This document shows, in pieces, positions 1 to 12,300 of a DNA stretch of 64,000 nucleotides (the first letter of the stretch is position 1; each line of letters opens with the position of its first letter). The position numbers and the translations under genes are program-made. This DNA is from Pagrus major (lineage: Eukaryota; Chordata; Actinopteri; Spariformes; Sparidae), in the NCBI RefSeq assembly GCF_040436345.1, contig NC_133223.1, positions 13,397,613-13,461,612 of the forward strand. The letters are read 5' to 3'. The notes under the pieces are model-generated. The model did no database searches. It worked only from the letters and a program-made list of their open reading frames with translations, and was not told where the DNA came from.

Positions 1-87
1 GTGGTTGAACACTAGATGGCCTTCTGCTTATTATGAAACAGTGAGGATGCTGCTGCAGTGAGGCTGTGTGTGCGGGGAGGGACTTAC

Positions 88-3000
88 TTGGTGCACTCCT
101 CCAGCGATTGGACGAGCATCTGCTGGAAAGTGCTGATCTCCTCAAGGTTGCCAAGAATCAGAGCCACGTCTGAGCTGCTCAGTCTGGAGGAAAAGGAATA
201 GAAGGGATGGTTAAAGATAAATGAACATATTGAGTGAAATGCAAAAAATAAATGAGAAGGTACTCAGCCCAGATGTGTTGTTTAAAAAGTGTACAGAAAC
301 AGACTGATTCTGGTTCCTGCAATACAACAATTATGCTTGTTTCGTCAAGCTTGATGTGTACATGAGTCGTACTTGTCAATACTCTGAAGAGGTCGCAGGT
401 AGTTCGTCAGGAGGCTCTGAAGGTCCTTGGAGTATTCGGTCTCTGTTTCTAAAATGTTTTGCAACACCTACAATACAAAGGGGAAAAAACAGTTTTAATT
501 CAGATACTATTTACTAGACATTATTTATTATGGGTCGGTGCCACAAATTTTGAAACATAAATCCATTTAAACTTTTTAACATGTAAATATTATAATATAA
601 ATCAAACACCTAAAGAAAGGGTAACCCTAACCCTTCACAAAATAAAGTATCAACAAAGATGCATCCTGTGCTCAGCTGCAGAAGCATTTTCAAAGGTAGT
701 CACATGTCAAAGAAAGAAAGTATGTCACTGGGCTGTTCAGAGGGAGCTGTGGTTGAAGAGGCCAACTAGATGTTATCCTGATACTCAATGTAATTACTTT
801 CCAGCAAGAGAATTTATAAATTCCGAACAGAAAAAGGCAGGCAAAGATATAAACCAGGCACTAAGAGAAGCACTCATGTAACAGTCCCTAAATGTCATCA
901 TGATGTTAGTGGAGAAAGGACAAACACAGAAGTAAGAAAGCATAAAAATGTCAAGATAAGGCCTATTTCAAATGACTGTTGCATCCTCACCAGGTTATAG
1001 TACGTCTTGCTGATTGCAGAAGTGTCAAAGCCTTTAGGTGGACTCTTAAGAGTGCCAGACTTTGGGGACACTTGTTTGTCTGTGGAAAGGGACAAAAGAA
1101 ATGAATTAGGACACATAAGTCAACCTAGCATCTAAAGAGACATGAAACATTTACATTTTCAACAAATACTGAGCGTTAATGTCTGCATGAAATATCAAAT
1201 ATCACAGTTGACCTATAGCCAGCATAGATTTATATGCAAATAATCTTACCTCTATAAATAAAGTTTCAAATGTGTCATGACTTGTAATTCCCAACTGATC
1301 TGTGGATGAATGCTGATATGCTACTAAATCAGTTCAAACTCTTTAAGCATGAATCGTTACTCTTACGCTGAGAAACATGCACACAACTATTAGTGACGAA
1401 TCTCAGAGAGATGAATCATACAGTTGAAACACTCAGACTGAAGCTACTACTTCAAAATGCAGACATCAGAAATTTAATTGGCTGCATAAAGGTGCTATTG
1501 GCTGTAAAATCCCCTGTAGCTACAGTGAGTCAGTGGCTGTCATTTTGCTGCAGATCTCATCTGAGCCACAAAACGTCTTTTCACTGCTTGATATACAGTC
1601 TTATATTGATCTCTACTGCTTTAGCAACATTATAGCCAATGTTTTGTCCTTAGTCCTTCACACCTCAGCATTTCATTTATCCAACATTTAATAAGCGCTC
1701 TTTATTTCTAATACACCATAAACTGTCACTGCACTTTATCTCATCGTATCCCTATTCATTATTAGAGTTTTTATTCTTGTTCATGCTGCTGTTTTTCTGG
1801 CTTTTCTCTCATGAACCCTTTATTGTGCTCTATAATCTTCCTATTGAACCAGTTTCATTGTCATCAATTGTGTTTTATTGTGTTTATGTTTCATGGTTTT
1901 ATATTGCTTGTCAGTCAAACAGAGGATCAGATTTAGCTTCTACCTCTTGCCACATAGCATCTGAACCTGTTTTACAACCGACCACAGCAGGCCTCGAGAG
2001 GCAACAGATGTGGGGGTGTGTTACTGTCATAAGGCCAGATGGGAGGCAATAACAATGGCAACTGTGATGAGGTATAGTGCCGGTTGACAGTTTTAGTCTG
2101 ACAGTGATTTGAAAACGTCTGTTTAGACAATTTTATGATCTTTCAAGCTGCTCTGTGATACAGGGGAGGAGGAACTCTTTAACATGATGTAGTCTGAGGG
2201 ATGAAACTGATGATTTGAGGATGCTGAAACAAAGATAAAATGCTGTTCTGGATCCCTACGTTTCTGATAATGTTGTAATGTCTTACAGAGGTAGCAGAGG
2301 TACCCACCAGAGCCTTTGATCTCACGGACATAGTTGCTAGGAAACCACCCAGTCTTGCCATTGAGCATCCCCTCCCACCAGCCACCGTCCTCCTGACGAG
2401 TCACGCCGATGATGTCACCCTTATTAAAGGTGAGCTCGTCCTCGTTGGTCTGCTGGAAGTTGAAACGTGCCCTCACCAGCAGCTGCTGTCCACTGTTTTC
2501 TGACATGTCCTGACAAACGGAGAAGCAACAGGAAGTGAGCAGAGACAGACACTGTGAGGTCAGGAGATGAAAGACTGATGACAGAAGGTAGTGGGAGGAT
2601 AAGTATCAACAAGCAGAGTTTTCCTCCTGAACATCTATTCATCCATATTGTGAAACTTTTATTACTCATCATCATACTCATTATTTCCATCCTTCAGAGA
2701 TTTTACTATGTTGCAAACAAAACCTTCAAACTACACTTCCACTGTGACTATCCTTCTGCATTTCATACTGTAGCTGGTCAGAATCCAGCGTTATATTTTT
2801 GTCAATTCTACCATCTATAGCTAATGTTGTTTTGCCTGACTGTGACTGATTGTTGGCTTGACTGAGTTGTGACAGACAGCAGTGTATTAAGTACTACTGT
2901 AGTTGTGGTTTGACATCTGGAAACTCGCTTTGAGTCATGTGCATTAAGGAACTCTGAGTTGATTTTTAATATCACTTCCATGTATTATTATTCAGTAGTT

Positions 3001-6000
3001 GTATAAATAGTCGGACAGTGACTTGTTAGTTAACTCTAACCTGACTTCAGCTTCTGATACAGTAGTTAATATTTCAATTGAACACCTTGAACAATGGGTA
3101 AATATCTCAGGCTCAGCACTGAGTTGGTTTAAAGCCTATATAACTAATAGGGACTGTCTGACTATCTTCTCCCTCTACACACTTCAACTAGGTCATAAGA
3201 TTCATAGGCACAATGTTTCCTTTCACAGTTATGCTGATGACACACAGTTACATCTACCCCGAAGACATAATGATCCCAATTGTTGACATTAAATGTTGGA
3301 TGACACAAAACTTTCTTCAGTTAAATGAAGCAAAACCAATTTAATCTTTTAAATCACTTCTTAAAATTATCTTTAAAGGTCAAGCTTTTATGTGAATCAC
3401 TACCCATGCATTGCATGTTTCCTGCAGTTTTCTGCATTAATAAAGTTATTATCATTATAATAACAATGACAATAACAATAATGATAACAATCATAATGTA
3501 TAATTATAGTTATTATTGTTAATATTACAAGACACCATTTGCATTAATCTGTGAACATATTTCATATATATATTTAATATTTCATAAATCAGTAACAATC
3601 CGCCGATTGAACATGTTTGATTAAATGTGAAAAAGTAAAACTATAACGGTTCTTTCTGACCTTAACGAAGCTCATTTCACAACCATTTTCCACCCACACA
3701 GTTTTCAGTTACAATTATAGCTTGTTGTTCCTCATTAGACTTCTTTTCAGGACTGTGTGAGTGTACAGAGATTGACATCTCCATGACTCCACTGTTAATT
3801 TTGTTTCAACTGTCCAGGATGAGACAACTTACTCCTGTATCATTGTAAAGTCCGGGTCATATAAAATTTCACCCGGCAAAATTTGTTGTCTGTTGGGGCA
3901 AAAGGTAACTGGGTCGGCATGGAACTGCAGGAGCTAGCGTGGCTAGCAGGCTAAGAACAGCATTCCACACGTTGTAAGGCGCTGGTGTGCAACATTTTTA
4001 ATCAAACACTTTGACATTACCTTCTAATAATGTCCTTGCATTTAATGCAAACAGGATATAAACAATCAGAGCCAACAAGTAGGGATCAATTTGTGTCTGG
4101 AGGCAAATACGTCTCGCCCTTTTCATTAGCCTAATAGCCTAATAAGACTTTAGTCTTTAAGCCTTAAAGTCTGGTGACATCTGTATTTCACAGCATAGTT
4201 CTGCCAACAATCAACCCAAGTAGAGATCTAACTGTAAAGTGCTCCAAACAACTACCCTGAACTAACTACACTGGATTATTAATGATTATTTATTATATTT
4301 AAGTGCAACTGGACAAAACAAAAACAACACTTTACAATGTAATAGAATTAAAGACAGTACCATCAAAAATTCACTGCATGTCAGTATATTTAACAGGTGT
4401 TTATCAGAACTACTGTTTTTAAACCGTCCTGCTATTGAGTGCTGAACTTACCAGACTGCGAAACTGATTCTGCAGCAGCTTAGAGGATCGGCCCAGTGAA
4501 GCCTGACAGGACAGCGACTCGAACGACTTGATGCGATGGGCTGAAGAGTGCCGGGCGCACACTGAATCACTGCCCACGCCGATATCTGAACAGAAAGGGT
4601 AAAATATAAATACACCGGTCCTGGTATCTGCAGGCAGCGCCCACACACTCATCACTTCCCACATGTCTTTCATAAAAAACACCCACACACATCACGTAAC
4701 TGGCACACATTGTATGTAATTTGACTAACCTGCCGTCACTTTATTCAGAGAGACCAGACTGCTCAGCACCTTTGAGAAGTTCAGTCCCAGCAGCAGGTCG
4801 CTGGCCTCAAACGGCTGTGGGTGAGAGAGGGGACAGAGGCAGAACATGAGCCATAGAGTCATCAGAAAGTGCATATCCCTTTTAAAGGTAATCGCTAATT
4901 CCAGCGCAGCAGGCCTGTGTCATCACTTGGCCTCAGTGCCAGCATTGAGCAGAGCAGTCAATCAATAACCCTTGTTATCTTTGACGGAAGTAGTGGGCGA
5001 AACACAGAAGCTCAGCAGCTACAAACAGGCACTATTTACAGCTTTGAACCATACTGGTTGAATTATGTGCATTGCAAAAGATGCTGTCAACTTTATGAAG
5101 CGCAAGAGCATCAAAGGATATGGTCGGCTGTATTCTATATTTTTCTTATTATTACCAACAAATCCCATACAAAGGCCATAACCAACAAAGAATTGAACAT
5201 ACTAACAAGCAGTCCCTGTTTAGCCAAAGTCTGATTTATAGGTCTAATTTGCATGTTTTAATCCAATCACAATGTGGCCATCTAGATAATGAGTACTCTT
5301 ACTGATACCATGCCAAGTGTGATCAGATATCACCAAGTGTAATTGGGCTGAAAGATCTAGGGTTGCAACCAACGATTATTTACAAATCATTTGTTTAATA
5401 AGTCAATAAATCTGTAAAAAAAAAAAAAAGTTAGGAAAAAGCAGTGGATTCCCATCATTAGGTCCAAAGAGCCCAAAGTGATGTCTTCCAATTACTTGCT
5501 TTGTCCAACAGTCAATGACCTAAAGATACTCAACCTACAGTGATATAAAACAACATGAATGATCAATGGATAACCAAATTTAGTGTTGTTCAATTCTCCG
5601 GGGCTTGATTAATCAAGTAATCAACTAATTGTTTCTTCACCACTGCCGTAGATGTTTATTGCATCAAGTAGCGCTGAGCAATATGGCCTTAAAAATATGT
5701 TGTAATATTTTTAGGCTATATTGCGATGCACGGTACATCTCTCGAAACTTCTCATCAACACTTCATAAATGCTAAGACTGGGTGCTTAAATCAAATATCA
5801 CAATATTTTTAACAAAATACCTCAGAATCGATAATGCGACAACATTGCAGGGATGACTAAATATTGACACAATGAGACTGTTGACATTAGCGCTAGTTAC
5901 AAGTCTGAAAGTTGTAATAACATGAGTGGGCATGAGTGTGATAAAGTATTGAGAAACAGACTAATGCGTTGAGATTTGTTGACAATATGAAACATTTAGA

Positions 6001-6302
6001 ATAGTGTGAGTCTTATCCTTTAACCACAGTAAAAGTATAAGCACTGTCTGCGTCACAATCAGTGTGACTCTCAGTAGCCTCTCGGTCAGTATGAATGGCA
6101 GTGATTGTATCTCTGTTGACGACTGTAGTTGTCCTCTCGCTTCCTCTGCAACGGCTTCATGTGATTAGTTACTCTCGCTTCAGTTATATTGAGGGTGAGT
6201 GACTGTGAGATATGAGTCTCTTTCATCTTCCGCTCTGATTGCAGAAATGTCCTGAGGGAATATGTGAATGACTGTGTTTGCCAGTGTGTGTTTTTGGAAA
6301 AG

Positions 6303-6337
<35 letters not shown>

Positions 6338-9300
6338 AAGCTACTGGAAGACTTGCTGTCCTTAAGGAGCATTCGTGTTGAAAGCACCCTCTTCATCACC
6401 CGTCTATACTCTCACTGGGACGAAAACTATCACTGTATTTATACTCAATGTTTTTTCCCCCACGATATCTGCTCAGCTTTGGTTCTTCCTGTTAAAAAAA
6501 AAACAAGTAGCCAGTCTTCACAGTGTAGCCTGATGAATGGTGTAAATTAAACATTCATGCCCGGAGATAATGAGCATGACTAACACGACAAGCTTCGACA
6601 CATCTGCTAGGCCTCAGTATCACAGTCAGGTAATGATCCCTCAGAGCAGGCTGACACAATAGTGCAACACCCCTCTGTGAGTCAGCGGGCTACAACAGCG
6701 TGGTGAGTTGCTCCCACGCCTGTCATGCTGGAGGACACAAGTGTTTACCTGCACCGGGTATTACAACCGAGTACTCCAGCTAATGGCATATGGCTACATA
6801 TCAGACTGCTGAGTGAGAGACTGCTTAAATATACTATTTACTGAATTGTGAAAAATGCTCATCACAATTTCACTGAATCCAAAGTGACGTCTTCAAACTG
6901 CTTCCTTTGTCCAACCAACAGTCAAAAACCCAAAGACTCTTTATTTACTGTCATTAATGACGCAGAAAAGCAGCAATTCCTCACATTTAAAAAGGTGGAG
7001 CCAGCAAATGTTTGACATTTAATCAACGAGACGTTAATCAATTAAGAGTGAATAGTTGCAGCACTTTAGGCAATGCAATGGGACAGTGATCATAAACATT
7101 CAGACGGTACCCGAACAGTTTTCTCTAAGACCAAACAGTAGAGTATTCTTCACCGGCCAAGTTTGTCACCTGACCTCAATCCAACTGATCATGTGTTTCA
7201 CTTCCTGAAGACCAGACTGAGGGAAAAACAGCCCCCAAGACAAAAACAACGACCTGCTGCTGAGGTTAGACATTAGACATTACTGTTACACAGTATTTGG
7301 GGCCAAATCTAAATATACCTCTATCTAAGTTTATCCTTTGGTGTGGTATTATTGGGGGATAACCACCATTGCTGGTTAAAACCTGTCTGACAGGCAGAAA
7401 TCATGTTCACAAGTACACAACTCAACAAAGTATATGACCAAAGTTTAGTTGTTTTAAGACAGTTTAACGCAGAAATGTTACATATTATGTCTTCAAATCA
7501 AATCCAAATTGCTTTAGTAAAGAGCCAACTGGAGCTCAGGAGACTGATCAATTATTCAGTAACAATTCTGATCATTGATTACAGTTATTAGTCAAGCAAA
7601 GTGGCAAATATTCTCTGGTTCCATCATCTCAAATGTTGAGACTACCTGTTATTCTGCTTTAAAGTGTCCTAATACCTTAAACAGCACTTAACGTTTAACG
7701 TTTTAGTCAAAGACAGATGGATCGGTGATTATTCTCAGGGTAGACACAGGGTAAGGTTACTATTCCTGAGGGACCAGTGAGGTCATGAGAACTCTCATAA
7801 TCACTTCCTGTGGTCAAAGAAATCAGGGGTGAAGGGTCAGAAACAGCAACTGCCCAAGTGTGAGACACAGTCTTGAGTGTCTAATCTAAAAAGAGGTTCA
7901 CGAATTAGATCTAAACACGCTCAATCTTGCTGTAATGTCCTCGCTAGACATGCAAACAGAGCAAGACTAGCATGTTGATGCTCCGCCAAACATCCAGCTT
8001 AACTCCATTAGAAAGAGGTAGGTCAGGGCTGCAAAAGCACAGCATCTATCTGTCTGACTGTCTGTCTGTCTGTCGTGCAAGAGGCTCTAATCTGCAGCCA
8101 CAGCTACCTGGGGTCGCAGCCAGCAGTGCTCTGGGCGCTGGAGAAGATCCATCTTTTTTTTTTTGCTGTGCAGATGGTGAGCGGGAGCACTGGCATGTCC
8201 CAAACTACTGTAATCCTGCACAAAAAGGTCATATTGGACTTCACTCTTGCATGCAAGGAAAAGCCAGGAAAACAGCGACAGCACTGAGTACAGTATCTGC
8301 ATTAGGGGCAGTTTTACTGTTTGTTCACAATAAACCTGCAGATTATTGCTCCGCACTGTTGCCACAACCTGTCCCTGTTGTCAACCAAAACAAACAGAGC
8401 TTTCGTAATAAAATCACAATGTATGTCTGTTGCTTCCATGGCATTTCTGTAGCTACTAAAGGGCATGTTTCACACACTTAATATGACAGTGCACTGTCTC
8501 ACCCCATCTCCAGCAGCAGGGAGAGGCAACAACACTGAGCTGTATTGTCACACTGGGATGGTTCAATGACCCCTCTATGCACTGGCCAACACACAGCCTT
8601 AAACATCATGCAGGCTGTCCTCCATTTGCTTAAGATTATGGAGGTATTCTCACATATTTCTATACAGGCCTGCAAGGGGTGAGGTTCTTAATCTGAGGAC
8701 ATGTTTAGACTTATAATAAGGCTGTAATTACCCTGTTAGAGCAGGACCCGCTTATATAACCATGCTGCTGTATGGTTCATTTTGACAGAATAGGTTCAAA
8801 CAAGGGCTGGTGTGAACTGGTGGAGACAATAAAGCCACGCACAAGCCCAGAGGACAAAGCTCTGCATTAATTAGAGAGGGTAAACATCACCCAGGTGCTT
8901 CTAAACATGTAAACAGGCTACTTTGCGGTAGTCTCGTCGTGTAATGTCGATCTAGGTTGTCAAAATGTTGTAAATGTATCCCCCACTAGACGAGCTTCTC
9001 TGTGGCCGGACGATGTGTGATTGTTCTCGGACTCCTCCTCCCCTCTGTCAGGGGCTCGTCCACTCCATGGACCCATTGTTTATTGTGTCAGTGCCTCCTC
9101 TCAAAACACGCAAACTCTACCTTTAAAACAGCAGCTCCTTAGTGTTTCAAGACGTGGACACATGTGGTTTCACACGCAAGATTAATGTGTAAAATGTACT
9201 TACCTCGACGCGGAATGATGTGCAGCCCTTGAGGAACTCCTTTATGTTGTGCAGACACTCGCCGTCGTTCTTCGGCTCTTGGTAAATCTGGAAAGACGGG

Positions 9301-12300
9301 AAAACGCTGGTTAGGAGGTAGAAACTTCCAGTTCACGCTGCGGCTGCTCTGGTGGTTCACGCTGCGGTTTTCTGTGAGTTTCTCAGCCCTGAAAATGTCT
9401 CTTCTCGATCGACACGCATTCTTCAGTGTGTGTGTGTGTGTGTGTTTGCGACGGGCCTGACACACTCCAGGAGGCTGGACTCAGATCCCGCAGCGGGGAA
9501 GTGGAGGAGGCTGTAGTGTTGGGTCGAGGGAAATGACGTCGACAAATAAGGATCCCCGCTGCCGCCGCTTCAGCCTATAGCTGCACTGTTTTCTTTATAT
9601 AACGACCGAACAGGACAATGTCGAGTCAAACATTAAGTCTTCCTTCAATGACAACATATCAGAAACACCTCTCAGAATAACCTTCATGGTGGTAGAATTT
9701 TTTTTTTTTTTAGGCAGATAATATTTATTATGTATTAAAGGTGCAATATGTAAGAATTGGCTACTTGTCGAAATGGGGAGCAGCATGTCGCTAGAGTAGG
9801 CTAACCGCTAACTGTGGTTTACGGGTGCTATACTGGAAGTTGCCACAGAGGTCTCTAGTGCACATGCTCTATAGGCCACACAACAGGTCATTTTATAGCC
9901 GGGAAGTTGAGTCAATTTGGCTTCATGCGCCGCTGAGCAACTTTCATAGGAATGAACCGAGGATGTTATATTACATCTGGACACAGTGTTGGAGGTGGAG
10001 CCCCATTCATTCCTATGAAAGCTGCTCAGTGGCATTTTGAAGCCAAAAAAAATGGCTTGACTTAGTTCCCGGGTATGAAAATACCCGGCTCTTCCGTGTT
10101 GTGGGGCCCATAGAGCGTGTGTACTTCCGTTGACCGAGCTGGCTAACTTCAGGTTTAGCGCCCGGCTAACTTGAATAGGGATAAAATAATTTAATCTTGT
10201 GGCTCTTCTAGATTTTCCAAATTTTATTGGCTCCAGTTATGTCAATGAAACAAGTCATTTCGCAGGGGTTGTGACACTGAAAAAACTGTATCCTTCCTGG
10301 GGGCTTGGAATGAACGGGGCTCTGCCTCAGAAGCTTGAGATTTTAATGTCACGCTGTTGCTGCCAACTGTAGCTGTCATTAGGTAGTTAGCTCAGTTTGC
10401 AGTGCAGCTAGCAGTCTGGACTTGGAGCTCAGAGTGCTGGGGAAGTGTAGGTGTTTCCACTGATAAGACAGGAGCCACAAGCAAAAACTGGGATGGGGCT
10501 AGCTGGTTAGCATGCTAAACATGCTTTGCAACATAATACATAGTCATACCACCAAAACTATTAATCCTCCACATTCTGTTGATAGGTTTTCAACCAAAGG
10601 TTTTGCATATAGCACCTTTAAACTAAAACAAGAAAAACATTATTTATAAGGATCTCATAAACATGATTATTATTAGTGTTGTACAAAGTACACAGGGGTC
10701 ATACTTGAGCAAAAGTAAAGATATTGTATTAAAATATAACTCTGGTAAAAATGAAAGTTGCCCTTATAAATTGTTCTTGGGTAAAAGTCTTTAAGTATCT
10801 GATATTAAACGTACTTAATTATCTAAAGTGCAAGTAAATGTAAATTATACATATATTTACATGTATGTATATACTGTATGCTATGGGTCAATAGCTTATC
10901 GACCTGATCTAATATTTTGTTTATCCAATCCAATTGCCAATAAATAAATAAATAATTTAAAAAGCATTAATTAGGCTCTGATACAGCACACAATCTGCAA
11001 AGTAACTGGTAACTAAAGTAGTAGATATAGATAGAAAGTAGCAGAAAATGGAAATAGTGAAGTAAAGTGCATGACTTCAAAATTGTACTTCAGTACAGTC
11101 CTTGAGTAAATGTACTTAGTTACATTCCATCACTGATTACTAAAGAATTGTGATTAGGATAGGTTCTGATCAGGATATTGTATAACTGAAAAATAAGCTT
11201 GTCAGTGCTCTCCAGTGGACAAACTATGAAATGGAGACAGTTTCTTTGTTATTTATCAGCTGACATGTATGCAAATACTGATACACAGTATATCTGCCAT
11301 AAAATGATAACAGACCGATGTAGAATCTTGAGATTCATAATGACCAGTGAACAAAATACAGTGTATAAAGAATGACTGTACCTTCTCACTATCACTTGTG
11401 AATTTTACCACATTCTTGACATTTTTCATTTTCCTATTCATTTGTATTTCCTCACATTTTTCATTCTTTGCAGTTCTAGAGATTAGTCTAGGAGGCATGT
11501 AGGCAACATTTAAAGATTAATAGAGATTACTACAGAATCAAAAAGGTTTGTGATTGCTTTCAAAGTACCTTCTTCAGTTGAAAATGAATAATACAGGTAA
11601 ACGTGAGGCCATACATGTTGCCTCAGCTCCACCATCCTCATATCATGGCCTTGCATCACTCCATCAAAATACAGCTGTAAGGAATCTATGAAGACGAAGA
11701 AGAAGAGAGGCGAAGGAGGCAAAGAGGCCTGTCGTGGCATCTTTGGTCTATACAGCTTTGGTAGCCACTGATATCCAACCCAGTTCGGGCCCATATGCAG
11801 CACGGTGCACACTTAGAGTGATGCCTGAAGTGTGACCAAAACAGATCCAGATGAGGGCCACATCAGGGTCAGACAGTGGCACAATATGATGAGCCAATGG
11901 CTGTCTGGCCCTGGGATTTAAAAAGCACATTAATCATTGTTGTATAACCACAACTTAAAAATGTTGGGGGGGAAGTGGGAAGCACAGCACAGGGCAAATT
12001 AAGTACTATTATTATTATTAGCAATAGTGGAAGTAGTGGTACTAATAGTATATAGAGCGCGACTGATATATCAGCCAATGTTAGCTTATCACAGATATGT
12101 CAGTGTACATATATATATCGCCTGGTAAGTAACAAGAAGTGTCAGCGCAGACATGCCAAAGATATGTTTCAGATTAATTTAGGCTATGTTCAGACTGCAG
12201 GCAAATGCAGTTCGTTTCTCGAATCACACCAGAAGACGGAGCGTCCCGCACTATGATTTGCAAGTGATAGGATCCGATTTTTAGGTCCAGATATCACCAA

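Larger units (their letters stand above)
184..4451. other. arhgef7 introns between exons 4 and 8
   Basis: Introns 184-372, 468-990, 1080-2307 and 2510-4451. I see nothing coding in the first three. The 2510-4451 intron contains the decayed LINE fragment at 3023-3400 and an A/T-rich stretch with ATAATAACA-type simple repeats near 3440-3525. Confidence 0.6.
4815..9203. other. arhgef7 intron 2, repeat-bearing
   Basis: No coding exon found. It holds two copies of a dispersed repeat beginning near a GGTTGCAACnAACGATTATT motif (5359-5645, 6860-7069), a GGGCTG-AGCAATATGG type repeat with ATCACAATATTTTT runs (about 5668-5890), a (GT)n tract at 6306-6335 and a poly-T at 8155-8164. The rest is unremarkable intron. 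Confidence 0.55.

Noticed and set aside
3023-3286. Reading the RT-like frame as an endogenous retrovirus.
   Set aside because: The motif context ([22 protein letters not shown]) is that of non-LTR retrotransposons; no LTRs, gag or env nearby.
7972-8481. 169-codon plus-strand open frame in arhgef7 intron 2.
   Set aside because: No domain, low-complexity stretches, a poly-T run inside, and no splice or family support; chance frame.
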